Below are positions 13,971 to 21,446 of a stretch of 24,679 bases of DNA, piece by piece. The stretch covers positions 1-24,679 of the forward strand of contig JASIBM010000287.1 of assembly GCA_030045175.1 (NCBI GenBank), given 5' to 3'. This stretch comes from Streptosporangiaceae bacterium. GTDB taxonomy: Bacteria > Actinomycetota > Actinomycetes > Streptosporangiales > Streptosporangiaceae. A program made the position numbers and the translations under genes. Below the pieces are notes generated by a model that did not search any database, was not told the origin of the DNA, and worked only from the letters and a program-made list of their open reading frames with translations. How positions within the stretch are numbered: the first letter of the stretch is position 1; each line of letters begins with the position of its first letter.

Positions 13971-15911
13971 ATGCCACGCGCAAGCAGCCCCGCGATGCCC
14001 GGAATGCGCAGCGGGTTGGACGTGACCAACCCGGTGCTCGTGGCGGCGTTCCGCAGCGCCCTGCTGCACCAGGGCCTGGTCGCGCTGCTGATCCTCGCGA
14101 CCGTGGCGGTGGCCTGGGCGAGCGTGCGGGAGCTCTTCCCAACCCTGAAGGCGCCCGCAGGCGAGCGGGAAGGAGGGGCGCCCGCAGGCGAGCGGGAAGG
14201 AGGGGAGCGGGAAGAGCCAGCGCGCAGGCTGGTGCGCTATGGCTTCGGCCTGCTGTGGATCTTTGACGGCCTGCTGCAGGCCCAGCCCGCGATGCCGGCC
14301 GGCCTGCCTGGCAAGGTCATCGCGCCTGCCGCGGCAACCTCCCCGGCCTGGGTGCAGCACCTGCTCAACTGGGCGTGGACGGCCTGGTCGTTCCACCCGA
14401 TCGAGGCGGCTACAGCGACCGTCTGGATCCAGGTCGGCATCGGCACCTGGCTGCTCGCCGCCGAGCGGGGCACGATCTCGAGGCTGGCCGGCCTGGTCAG
14501 CGTCGGCTGGGGGCTAGTGGTCTGGGTGTTCGGCGAGGCATTCGGCGGCGTGTTCGCGCCTGGCCTCTCCCTGCTGTTCGGCGCGCCTGGCGCGGCCTTG
14601 CTCTACGTCGTGGCCGGCGCGCTGCTGGCCCTGCCGGAACGGTTCTGGCGCTCGGCCGCGCTCGGCAAGCTCCTGTTGTCCGGGCTCGGGCTGTTCTTCG
14701 TCGGCATGGCCGTGCTCCAGGCCTGGCCCGGTCGCGGCTTCTGGCAAGGCGCGAGCCACGGCAAGCCAGGCTCCCTGGTCGCCAAGGTCGGCTCGATCTC
14801 CGCCACACCGCAACCAGCCCCGCTCGCCCGCCTGATCGCCGGCTTCGCGTCGTTCGCGGCGGGCCATGGCTTCTTGGTCAACACGGTGGCAGTAATCGCC
14901 CTCGCGGCGATCGGCATCGGCCTGCTCGGCGGAGGGTTGCGCGGCTGGTTGCGCCGGCTGCTGCTGCCGGCCGTCATCCTCGCGACGGTTGCGTGCCTTG
15001 CCATCTGGGTCCTGGTGCAAGACCTCGGCTTCCTCGGCGGGCTCGGCACCGACCCGAACAGCATGATCCCCCTGCTCTTGCTTGTCCTGGCCGGCTACCT
15101 CGGCGTGCGGCGGGTCGCGCAGCCCGCCGAGCAGGAGGTCGCGCCAGCTCTGGCAACCGTGCAAGCTCCGGCCACCGATCCGGCCCTCGCCAGGCGCCGG
15201 CCGGCGTCGATCAGGCCCAAGGGGCTGGCCCGCGGCTTCGTTTCAGCCCGCGCGTCTGGCCTGGTCGCGGCGTGGGGCGCGTTCCTGGTCCTGTTCGGCG
15301 CTGGCCCGATGGCGATGGCGCAGGCGAACCCGGTCGCCGACCCGATCATCGCCCAGGCCATCGGCGGCTCGAGCGCACCGCTCTACCTCCGCGCGCCGCC
15401 CTTCACGCTGACCGACCAGTACGGCCGGCCGGTGTCGCTGGCCAGCCTGCGCGGCAAGGTGGTGCTGCTCACGTTCCTCGACCCGGTCTGCTACACCGAC
15501 TGCCCGGTGATCGCTGAGGAAGTGCATGCCGCCGACCAGATGCTCGGATCCGATGCCTCCGCCGTCGAGATGGTCGCGATCGCGGCGAACCCCGTGCGGT
15601 ACGCGCTGCGTTATGTCCGGGCCTTTGACCGCGAACACGACATGACCGGCCTGCGTAACTACGTGTACCTGACCGGGCCACTGGCCCAGCTACGCAAGGC
15701 CTGGGCGGACTACGGCATGACCGTGCTGCCTGGCCGCAGCATGGCCATTCACAGCGACCTGGCCTTCGTCATCGACTCCCGCGGTTTCGTCCGCACCGAG
15801 ATCGACGACAACCCGGGACCAGGCACGGCCGCGGCAAGGTCCTCCTTCGCCGCGATGTTCACCCAGGACGTCGAGCAGACGCTCGCCGACGGCCACTCTC
15901 CACCTCGCTGA
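13971..15911 (+). CDS. Fusion of a polytopic membrane domain with a C-terminal SCO1/SenC copper domain
   Basis: 646 residues. The first two thirds (about 26-380) contain around nine hydrophobic segments: an isolated first helix (30-50), a charged linker, then a block beginning RYGFGLLWIFDGLLQAQPAMP with AWSFHPIEAATATVW and GEAFGGVFAPG. I cannot name this domain with certainty; it is somewhat DoxX-like. After another segment (about 430-450), the C-terminal domain (about 470-640) is SCO1/SenC: PPFTLTDQYGRPVSLASLRG, the metal-binding DPVCYTDCPVI (C507, C511) and the conserved His594 in MAIHSDLAFVID. SCO proteins insert copper into the CuA site of subunit II. Residues 61-78 are two copies of APAGEREGG encoded by a repeat element. 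Fusion of SCO to such a large membrane part is unusual. Confidence 0.85.
   Translation: MPRASSPAMPGMRSGLDVTNPVLVAAFRSALLHQGLVALLILATVAVAWASVRELFPTLKAPAGEREGGAPAGEREGGEREEPARRLVRYGFGLLWIFDGLLQAQPAMPAGLPGKVIAPAAATSPAWVQHLLNWAWTAWSFHPIEAATATVWIQVGIGTWLLAAERGTISRLAGLVSVGWGLVVWVFGEAFGGVFAPGLSLLFGAPGAALLYVVAGALLALPERFWRSAALGKLLLSGLGLFFVGMAVLQAWPGRGFWQGASHGKPGSLVAKVGSISATPQPAPLARLIAGFASFAAGHGFLVNTVAVIALAAIGIGLLGGGLRGWLRRLLLPAVILATVACLAIWVLVQDLGFLGGLGTDPNSMIPLLLLVLAGYLGVRRVAQPAEQEVAPALATVQAPATDPALARRRPASIRPKGLARGFVSARASGLVAAWGAFLVLFGAGPMAMAQANPVADPIIAQAIGGSSAPLYLRAPPFTLTDQYGRPVSLASLRGKVVLLTFLDPVCYTDCPVIAEEVHAADQMLGSDASAVEMVAIAANPVRYALRYVRAFDREHDMTGLRNYVYLTGPLAQLRKAWADYGMTVLPGRSMAIHSDLAFVIDSRGFVRTEIDDNPGPGTAAARSSFAAMFTQDVEQTLADGHSPPR
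14151..14204 (+). repeat. 27-bp in-frame tandem repeat derived from a dispersed element
   Basis: Unit 14151-14177 is repeated exactly at 14178-14204, and a partial third copy (GAGCGGGAAG) follows. The unit contains GCGCCCGCAGGCGAGCGGGA, the same core as the elements at 12721-12784, 16982-17043 and 17122-17151. It adds APAGEREGG twice to the linker between helices 1 and 2 of the SCO-fusion protein without breaking the frame. Confidence 0.9.
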
Positions 15912-15924
15912 CCGGGAGGCCAGG

Positions 15925-16821
15925 TTGCGCTATCTCACCCAGGGCTGGTCGTTGGACCCGTTCGCGATCGTGGTTGTCGTCTTGGTGATCTGGCATGAGG
16001 TGGGCCTGGCCAGGCTGACCCGCGGGCCGGGCGCCGAACGGGCCAGGCAGCTCCGGCTGCGGTCGATCTGGTTCTATGCCGGGTTGGCGATGCTGCTCAT
16101 CGCCGTCGAGTCGCCGATCGAATACTGGTCCGGTCAGTACTTCTTCGTCCACATGATCGAGCATCTGCTGGTCATGTTCGGGGCGCCCGTGCTCGTGGTG
16201 GCCGGAGCGCCGTGGCAGCCGTTGCGCTACGGGCTGCCCGGCTGGCGGGACAGGGAGGCGGCCGGGCAGGTCATGACCGGCGACCGGGCGCGACCGCTGC
16301 GCGCGATCGGCGGCTTCTTCCGCAAGCCGTGGGTCGCGGTGATCCTCTTCAACCTCGTCATGGTGCTCTGGCACCTGCCCGCGATGTTCGACTTCGCGGC
16401 GCGCAGCCAGGCCGTGCACATCTGGCTGATGGACGGCAGCTTCTTCGTCGCCGGGACGCTGTTCTGGCTCCAGTTCATCCCATCGCAGCCACTGCGGATC
16501 ACGATGAGCCGGCCAGCGCAGATGGTCGCGCTGTTGCTCACGAACGTGCAGATGTGGATCTTGGCGATGTCGATGAGCATCCTGGCCACAGGGTCGTGGT
16601 ATTCGGTGTACAACCACGTTCCAGGGGTGACGCTGGCCCCGTTCGCCGACCAGCAGATCGGCGCGGGGATCTTGTGGATCTGCGGCGACTTCTGGGCCGT
16701 ACCCACCATGGTCTATGTCGTCCGGCGCCTGATCGCCGAGGACGGGGACGTGGGAACGGCTGTCGACAAGATCCTCGGCCGCGGCTCGTCCCGCCGTTAC
16801 CAGTGGGTGGGCCGGAACTAG
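15925..16821 (+). CDS. ctaG: Cytochrome c oxidase assembly protein, caa3-type CtaG family
   Basis: 298 residues from a TTG at 15925. GGGAGG seven bases upstream and the immediate start of homology (RYLTQGWSLDPFAIVVVVL) decide this rare start. About seven membrane segments. Landmarks are the helix with ESPIEYWSGQYFFVHMIEHLLVMFGAPVLVVAGAPW, then VMVLWHLPAMFDFAARS, WLMDGSFFVAGTLFWLQFIPS and the late GAGILWICGDFWAVPTM, matching caa3_CtaG (PF09678). Family members assist copper insertion during oxidase assembly. The gene follows the SCO fusion by 13 bp and completes the maturation block that faces the oxidase operon. Confidence 0.88.
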   Translation: MRYLTQGWSLDPFAIVVVVLVIWHEVGLARLTRGPGAERARQLRLRSIWFYAGLAMLLIAVESPIEYWSGQYFFVHMIEHLLVMFGAPVLVVAGAPWQPLRYGLPGWRDREAAGQVMTGDRARPLRAIGGFFRKPWVAVILFNLVMVLWHLPAMFDFAARSQAVHIWLMDGSFFVAGTLFWLQFIPSQPLRITMSRPAQMVALLLTNVQMWILAMSMSILATGSWYSVYNHVPGVTLAPFADQQIGAGILWICGDFWAVPTMVYVVRRLIAEDGDVGTAVDKILGRGSSRRYQWVGRN

Positions 16822-16950
16822 GGCGCCTGTCCAGCCGCCAGCCGCGCCTAGCCCAGGCCCCGCGTCACCTGCTCTTAACCGCTTGTGTACGCAGTCTTCG
16901 CGTGTCGGTCCACGTTCGCGCAGCTGAGGTTGGGCATCATGTGATCAAGG

Positions 16951-16977
16951 GCCCCTCCAGGTATGAGCTGGAGGGGC
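16951..16977. terminator. Perfect 10-bp hairpin, probable bidirectional terminator
   Basis: GCCCCTCCAG (16951-16960) pairs exactly with CTGGAGGGGC (16968-16977) around the 7-base loop GTATGAG. It lies between two convergent genes, 130 bp after the ctaG stop. No clear U-tract follows, which is common for actinobacterial terminators. Confidence 0.65.
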
Positions 16978-16981
16978 TGGT

Positions 16982-17043
16982 CTTCCCCGCTCGCCTACGG
17001 GCGCCCTTTAGGGCGCCGCCTTCCTTCGTCGCAAACTTCGCTC
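16982..17043 (-). repeat. Dispersed 60-bp palindromic element, minus orientation
   Basis: Its reverse complement matches 12721-12784: both share GCGACGAAGGAAGGCGG, a GCCCT-N2-3-GGGCGCCC core and GGCGAGCGGG, with a handful of substitutions and one indel. The core here, GGCGCCCT-AA-AGGGCGCC, is a perfect palindrome with 8-bp arms. Confidence 0.85.
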
Positions 17044-17121
17044 CTCAGTCCAGGCGGCGCCGGCGCCCTACGGCTCGCTCGCGCGCTCTCGCCTCCGGCT
17101 TCGCCTTCGGCTCGCTCGCGC

Positions 17122-17151
17122 AGGGTTTCCCGCTCGCCTACGGGCGCCTGC
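17122..17151 (-). repeat. Half copy of the dispersed element
   Basis: The reverse complement contains GGCGCCCGTAGGCGAGCGGG, identical to the right half of the 16982-17043 element and matching the 14151 unit at all but one position. It sits just beyond the DUF2332 stop codon. Confidence 0.75.
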
Positions 17152-17161
17152 GCTACCCGGC

Positions 17162-18328
17162 TCAGGACCAGGTCACTGGGATGCCGTGTGGTGGTGCGGT
17201 GCCTAGCCTGCGACTGGCGCCGCCTGGCCAGGTAACCAGCTCGACCGGGGTGTCGGCGGTGCCCTTGATGAACTCAAGGCTGACGTGGGCGAACCTTGCC
17301 TTGGCTGTCGCTGCCGCCGCGAGGGCAGCGACCCCGGCGTCGACCGCGACGGCCTGCTCAGCGTCCAGGTACTGGTGCATGATCGAGTGCCAGAGCACGG
17401 TCCAGCAACCGGGCTCGAGGCCGGCCCGCGCAACGGTGGCCGAGGCCGGCTCTGCCCGCAGCTCGGCCGGGATCCTCGCGGCCAGCTCGATCGCTCCGCG
17501 CAGGCGGCGCAGCCGTTCGGCCTGATCGGGCCAGACATACGCGGTGAGCCTTAGCTCGCCGTCCGCGCTGAGCGGGTCGATCGGCGTGAGGTCTCCGCCC
17601 GTCCGCGCGACCACGTCGATCCAGCGGACCGGCGGAGCCTGGCCGAGCCAGCCGCCGGCCATCTGGACGGGGGATGACTCGTCGCCGTAGGCGACGCCGG
17701 GGCCAGATATGCGGAACAGGTCGGCGCGCAGGTTCAGGCCGGCGCTGGCGCCGATCTCCACCAGCCGGACCGGGAGATCAGCCTCGGCGACGATGTGGCA
17801 CAGCGCACCCACGAGCGCGGCGCCCCTGCCGACCTCGTTGGTCTGAGGCGGCCGTTCCAGCCAGGCCCTGACCCACTCCACCTGGTCGGCAAGCGCTCGC
17901 CGCATGGCTGGCCAGGCGAGCTCGGCGCCAGGTCCGGCGTCAGCGGATCCCCCTGCCGACGGGTAGAACGCAGCCAGTTCACCGGCTCGCCCGGTCAGGA
18001 CCAGCGCGTGCACCCCGCCGAGCATCCGCAGCGCCAGCGCGCTGCGGCCAGGGTCGGAAAGGTGGCCTTCGAGCACGGCGGCGGTCGGGCCGCCAGCCAG
18101 CAGGTCGTCGGCAGCGTGCCGCAGGAGCCCGGCGTACAACGGGCTGGCAAGCGCCGCGCAGGCTTCGGCCTGCCTGACGAGCAGCCCGGCCGTCCGCTCC
18201 GTCGGCGTCTGCGCGGTGCCGGTCCCGGGGGGACGACCCCCCGGGCCCCCCGCGGCAGTGCTGGCCCCGGGGGAACGACCCCCGGTACCCCCAGCGTTCG
18301 CGCCGCTTGTGACCTGTTGTGCTCGCAT
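17162..18328 (-). CDS. DUF2332 domain-containing protein
   Basis: 388 residues from the ATG at 18328; the longer open frame behind it is the antisense of the neighbouring gene. The first 40 or so residues are Gly/Pro/Ser/Thr-rich and are encoded by palindromic repeats. The conserved part begins at about GLLVRQAEACA and includes SPLYAGLLRHAADDLLAGGP, the signature VRLVEIGASAGLNLRADLFRI, PVRWIDVVARTGGDLTPIDP, LTAYVWPDQAERLRRLRGAIELA and VLWHSIMHQYL. VEIGASAGLNL resembles a methyltransferase glycine loop, so a SAM-dependent fold is plausible. DUF2332 proteins are common in actinobacteria with no established function. Transcribed divergently from the PLP enzyme gene, with only 36 bp between the starts. 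Confidence 0.85.
   Translation of the reverse strand: MRAQQVTSGANAGGTGGRSPGASTAAGGPGGRPPGTGTAQTPTERTAGLLVRQAEACAALASPLYAGLLRHAADDLLAGGPTAAVLEGHLSDPGRSALALRMLGGVHALVLTGRAGELAAFYPSAGGSADAGPGAELAWPAMRRALADQVEWVRAWLERPPQTNEVGRGAALVGALCHIVAEADLPVRLVEIGASAGLNLRADLFRISGPGVAYGDESSPVQMAGGWLGQAPPVRWIDVVARTGGDLTPIDPLSADGELRLTAYVWPDQAERLRRLRGAIELAARIPAELRAEPASATVARAGLEPGCWTVLWHSIMHQYLDAEQAVAVDAGVAALAAAATAKARFAHVSLEFIKGTADTPVELVTWPGGASRRLGTAPPHGIPVTWS
18217..18294. repeat. Two G/C palindromic elements inside the 5' coding region of the DUF2332 gene
   Basis: CCCGGGGGG/CCCCCCGGG (18224-18232 and 18237-18245) around ACGA, and CCGGGGG/CCCCCGG (18267-18273 and 18279-18285) around AACGA. The second, with flanks GCAGTGCTGGCCC, matches 240-281 in the RACo gene over about 40 bp. 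They encode the low-complexity GGRSPGASTAAGGPGGRPPG leader on the minus strand. Confidence 0.8.
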
Positions 18329-18364
18329 TAGCCCATTGTGCCGGTTGGTCAATAGGCTGCAGTA

Positions 18365-19639
18365 ATGACCGCACCACCGCCGCGCGCCATGAACCAGATC
18401 GAGGCGCTGAGGCGCAGGCCCATCGCGGCGACCGAGAAGGGGTTCGGCTGCTTTGGCGCCGACCAGGCGATCAGCGCCGCCGCACTGGCCGAGCAGCGGC
18501 CGCACGCGTTTGGCTCCGCGTTCACGATGCCGCTGCTCATCCTGCGGGACTCCGCCCTTACGCACAACGCCACGGCCATGGCTGACTGGTGCGCGACCGC
18601 CGGGGTGCTTCTGGCGCCGCACGGGAAGACCACGATGGCGCCGCAGCTCTTCGCCCGCCAGCTCGCCGCGGGGGCCTGGGGCATCACCGCGGCGACCATC
18701 AGCCAGGTGCAGGTCTACCGCGCCTTCGGCATCGGCAAGATCCTGATCGCCAACGAGCTGACCGACGGAGCGGGGATCGCCTGGCTGGCGGCCGAGATGG
18801 CGGCCGACCCGGACTGGGAGTGCTACGCCTACGCCGATAGCGTCGCGGGCGTCGAACTTGCCGACCGCGCCCTGCACGAGGGCGGTGCCGCCCGGCCGCT
18901 GCCGGTCCTGATCGAGCTGGGGTTCCCCGGCGGGCGGACAGGTTGCCGCACGGTCGCCGGGGCACTGGAGGTCGCCGCCGCGGTCCGGCGATCCCGCTGG
19001 CTCGAGCTCGCCGGGGCCGCCGGGTTCGAGGGCGGGATCGGCGCGGCGGCGAGTGACGCGACGCTCGAGGCGGTGGCTGCGTATTGCCGTCAGCTCCGCG
19101 CGCTCGGCGAGGCGCTGGCTGGACCGATCATCAGCGCCGGCGGCAGCGCCTATTTCGACGTCGTCGCGCGCGAGCTGACCACCGCGCTGGCCACGCCCGG
19201 GCCGGCGGTCATCCTGCGCGGTGGCTGCTACCTGACCCACGATCACGGCACGTACGCGGCCAACGGCCCGGATGCCAGGCACGGCGGGCCTGGCCTCATC
19301 CCGGCCATGGAGCTGTGGGCACCCGTGCTATCGCGCCCGGAGCCGGGACTGGCCATAGCCTGCGCCGGGCGCCGCGATGCCGCCATCGACCAGGGACTGC
19401 CGGTTCCGCTGCGGGCGCGCCGGCCAGACGGCGAGGAACGTGCCGCCGATCAGCTGACGGTGACGCGGCTAGATGATCAGCACGCATACATCAGCGTTCC
19501 TGGCGACTTCGAGCTCGCTCCCGGCGACCTCGTCTGCCTCGGTATCTCGCATCCGTGCACCACGTTCGACAAGTGGCGGGTGATTCCCGTCGTCGACGAC
19601 GACTACCGGGTCATCGACGCCGTGCACACCTTCTTCTAG
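18365..19639 (+). CDS. PLP-dependent D-serine dehydratase/D-threonine aldolase-like enzyme (amino acid deaminase type)
   Basis: 424 residues from the ATG at 18365; a second in-frame ATG at residue 9 (MNQIEALRRRP) is also possible. The fold-type III alanine racemase-like barrel carries the PLP lysine K88 in LLAPHGKTTMAPQLF. It continues with PVLIELGFPGGRTGCR, GAAGFEGGIG and SAGGSAYFDVV. The C-terminal D-serine-dehydratase-like domain has VILRGGCYLTHDHGTY and GISHPCTTFDKW, whose His396 and Cys398 match the zinc ligands of eukaryotic D-serine dehydratases. It likely deaminates or cleaves a D-hydroxy-amino acid; the exact substrate cannot be read. Start region shared with the divergent DUF2332 gene. 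Confidence 0.85.
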   Translation: MTAPPPRAMNQIEALRRRPIAATEKGFGCFGADQAISAAALAEQRPHAFGSAFTMPLLILRDSALTHNATAMADWCATAGVLLAPHGKTTMAPQLFARQLAAGAWGITAATISQVQVYRAFGIGKILIANELTDGAGIAWLAAEMAADPDWECYAYADSVAGVELADRALHEGGAARPLPVLIELGFPGGRTGCRTVAGALEVAAAVRRSRWLELAGAAGFEGGIGAAASDATLEAVAAYCRQLRALGEALAGPIISAGGSAYFDVVARELTTALATPGPAVILRGGCYLTHDHGTYAANGPDARHGGPGLIPAMELWAPVLSRPEPGLAIACAGRRDAAIDQGLPVPLRARRPDGEERAADQLTVTRLDDQHAYISVPGDFELAPGDLVCLGISHPCTTFDKWRVIPVVDDDYRVIDAVHTFF

Positions 19640-19677
19640 CCGGGCCCGCTAGGCCTTGCCGACGCCGCCCCTGCCTG

Positions 19678-20148
19678 TCAGCCGACGGTGACCGTGGGCT
19701 CGTGGCGCACGGGAAAGCCGACCGAACTGGCGATGAAGCATTTGGCGTGCGCCGATTCGTGCAGCTTAATCGCGGCGTCAACCATGTCGGGCGAGGCGAC
19801 GACGACCTGCGGTCGCAGCACGACCTCGGTGAACCGGCCGCCGCCATCGGCGGTCTGCGACATCGTGCCGTGCGCGTGGTCGGCGTAGCCGGTCACGATG
19901 ACGCCCGCGTCCGTGCACACGTGCAGGTAGGACAGCATGTGGCACTGCGCCAGGGCAGCGGTGAGCAGTTGCTCTGGGTTCCAGCGGTGGCTATCACCAC
20001 GAAACGCCGGGTCAGAGCTCCCCATGATCGGCTGTGGCCCGTCGGCGACCACGTCGTGCGCGCGAGCGTAGTCGCGGTATCCGCTGGTGCCCGTGCCTGT
20101 GTTGCCGGTCCAGGTGATCGTGACGTCGTAGCTGTGCGTAAGGCTCAT
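19678..20148 (-). CDS. OsmC-like peroxiredoxin-type protein
   Basis: 156 residues from the ATG at 20148 (MSLTHSYDVTITWTG); an ATG ten codons earlier lacks homology. The family pattern is clear: HRWNPEQLLTAALAQCHMLSYL with the first catalytic Cys69, and ESAHAKCFIASSV with the second, Cys137. OsmC/Ohr proteins reduce organic hydroperoxides with these two Cys. The lone YhfA/OsmC-like subgroup fits best. It is convergent with the PLP enzyme gene (38 bp between stops) and faces a 450-bp noncoding region upstream. Confidence 0.9.
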   Translation of the reverse strand: MSLTHSYDVTITWTGNTGTGTSGYRDYARAHDVVADGPQPIMGSSDPAFRGDSHRWNPEQLLTAALAQCHMLSYLHVCTDAGVIVTGYADHAHGTMSQTADGGGRFTEVVLRPQVVVASPDMVDAAIKLHESAHAKCFIASSVGFPVRHEPTVTVG

Positions 20149-20264
20149 GCGCACATTCTGCAATGCCCGGCCGCCCATGGGAAAAGGGGTCCAGCCCCGG
20201 TACCCGGGACCGAACCCCCTCCTCTCCCCTGCGCCAACGTATGAGTGAGCGGACAGGGCCAGCT

Positions 20265-20310
20265 ATCCCCAAACTCGGGGATGCGTCACCGCCGACGGTG
20301 ACCCTACAAT
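20265..20310. promoter_or_regulatory. Paired dyads with an adjacent -10-like TACAAT
   Basis: ATCCCC-AAACTC-GGGGAT (20265-20282) and GTCACC-GCCGAC-GGTGAC (20285-20302) are perfect 6-bp dyads side by side, and TACAAT follows at 20305-20310. Two operators over a promoter would look like this. No convincing -35 box is seen at the expected distance. Confidence 0.35.
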
Positions 20311-20450
20311 GCGCTATCACCCGTTTTGCGGCAAAGCGAGCCGAACGGGGCAAAGTCCAGGTCGCCAGGCGGCCGGGGCATGGATACGACCGGACATGGG
20401 CGCGTGGTCGCACCCTGGATGAGCAGGCGGCTGGGATGAGCCCAGGCTTA

Positions 20451-20522
20451 GGATCGGTGGATGATCGCGCCCGCGACGGGCGCGGATGGGATCGGTGGAT
20501 GACCACGCCCGCCACGGGCGCG
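20451..20522 (+). repeat. 34-bp direct repeat, two copies
   Basis: Copies at 20451-20484 and 20489-20522 share GGATCGGTGGATGA, CGCCCGC and ACGGGCGCG, differing at three positions. Each contains an inverted CGCCCG(C)/(G)CGGGCG pair, so each can fold. Confidence 0.8.
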
Positions 20523-20599
20523 TGCCTGGGGTCGGCGCGCGGCCGGGATGAGCATGTGGTGGCCTTCGGAATGGGCACGTGGTGGTTCGGGATGGGCAC

Positions 20600-21430
20600 G
20601 TGAAGGGGTTGGAATCGAGCCAGGCCGCGGTCCACGTCACGACGCCATCCGGACGAGTGATCGCGATCGCCGATGGAGCGCGTCTCGTGTTCGGCCGGGG
20701 ACCAGACGCGGATCTGATCGTTGAGGCCGACCGTGGCCTGTCGCGCCGGGCTGGCGCCATCACCGCGATCGCGGGCGGCGCCCTGGTGGCGAACATCAGT
20801 TGCACGCACGCGCTCTACGCCGAGGGCGACGGCTTCCGGATCAGGCTGCCGCGCATGGATCAGCCTGGCGAGCCGTCCGGCGGCTGGTTCGTGCGCAGCG
20901 GGGCGGCGCTCGTGGGCTCACGTGCGATGCTCGACGGGGGTCAGTGGCTGCGCATCGTGATCGCCGATGCGGCGGACTCACCTGATGCGGATTCCACCGA
21001 GCCGACTGGCGCCTGGGCAGGCGGTGATGCCACCGTGCTGCCGCTCTACCTGGACCCCAATACCAAGCTGTTCCTGGTGGCGCTGATCTGGTGCCGGCCA
21101 TGGCTAATAGACGCGGCGCGGAGCACCCCCCTGCCCCGGACCCCCGAGATCGCCCGCGCCGCGCTCGAGATCACCGACGCACATCACGAGATCGCGTGCT
21201 TCGACGAAGATCCGGCCTTTCGCGACCGCCTGTCCGCGCGGGTCGGCGAGCACCTGAAAGTGCTGCGGCGCAAGATCGTCGAACGCGGCCTCGTCCGCCC
21301 GGGAACCAGGTTGTCCGACGAGGTCGTGGTGGGAGCGCTGATCGAGCACGGGACCATATCGCCGGGCGACCTAGACCGCCTGACCGACCCGGCGTGGTGC
21401 TCGCGCCAGGAGGACCTGTGGTGGACGTAG
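20600..21430 (+). CDS. Degenerate FHA-like domain protein with a C-terminal wHTH-like region, partner of the kinase
   Basis: 276 residues from the GTG at 20600, chosen because the FHA-like part begins soon after; a GTG seven codons earlier is possible. The N-terminal part (about 10-122) reads like a forkhead-associated beta sandwich: RLVFGRGPDADLIVEADRGLSRRAGAITAIAGGALVANIS and GAALVGSRAMLDGGQWLRIVI. The FHA Gly-Arg is present, but the Ser-x-x-His phospho-peptide site reads SRRAG, so phosphothreonine binding may be lost. The C-terminal half (about 145-276) contains LPLYLDPNTKLFLVALIWCRPWL and helical segments RAALEITDAHHEIACF, RLSARVGEHLKVLRRKIVERGL. Its stop is 16 bp from the convergent kinase gene stop, suggesting a signalling pair. 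Confidence 0.7.
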   Translation: MKGLESSQAAVHVTTPSGRVIAIADGARLVFGRGPDADLIVEADRGLSRRAGAITAIAGGALVANISCTHALYAEGDGFRIRLPRMDQPGEPSGGWFVRSGAALVGSRAMLDGGQWLRIVIADAADSPDADSTEPTGAWAGGDATVLPLYLDPNTKLFLVALIWCRPWLIDAARSTPLPRTPEIARAALEITDAHHEIACFDEDPAFRDRLSARVGEHLKVLRRKIVERGLVRPGTRLSDEVVVGALIEHGTISPGDLDRLTDPAWCSRQEDLWWT

Positions 21431-21446
21431 CCGAAAGCGGTCAGGC

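Larger units (their letters stand above)
16822..17161. other. 340-bp convergent intergenic region: one hairpin plus two copies of a dispersed repeat
   Basis: No gene is seen here; the open frames crossing it read as Arg/Ala/Pro-rich shadows. It separates ctaG from the opposing DUF2332 gene. It holds the perfect hairpin at 16951-16977, then a repeat-rich stretch (16982-17157) dominated by CGCTCGC, GGCGCC and CTTCG motifs. Confidence 0.7.
20149..20599. other. 450-bp divergent intergenic region with dyads and direct repeats
   Basis: The open frames here give composition-biased or repeat-derived peptides, so I call no gene. It contains an imperfect GGTCC/GGACC palindrome (20189-20211), a dyad ATCCCC-N6-GGGGAT (20265-20282), a dyad GTCACC-N6-GGTGAC (20285-20302) followed by TACAAT, a 34-bp direct repeat, and two copies of ATGGGCACGTG near 20572-20599. 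It should hold the promoters of the OsmC and FHA genes. Confidence 0.6.

Noticed and set aside
16951..16977. Riboswitch or small RNA
   Set aside because: A single perfect hairpin between convergent genes is explained more simply as a terminator.
16212..17525. Plus-strand open frame of 437 codons overlapping ctaG and the DUF2332 gene
   Set aside because: It runs out of frame through ctaG and then antisense to DUF2332. Arg/Ala-rich shadow composition.
18329..19282. N-terminal extension of the DUF2332 frame by about 318 codons
   Set aside because: It is the antisense of the PLP enzyme gene, which has strong family motifs. The DUF2332 homology begins only after the ATG at 18328.
20451..20522. 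CRISPR-like array
   Set aside because: Only two copies of a 34-bp repeat with a 4-bp gap and no spacers or cas genes.
20163..20603. Plus-strand open frame of 146 codons in the OsmC/FHA spacer
   Set aside because: The peptide is repeat-derived (WDRWMTTPATG, FGMGT copies) and follows palindromes. No ribosome site or homology is seen.
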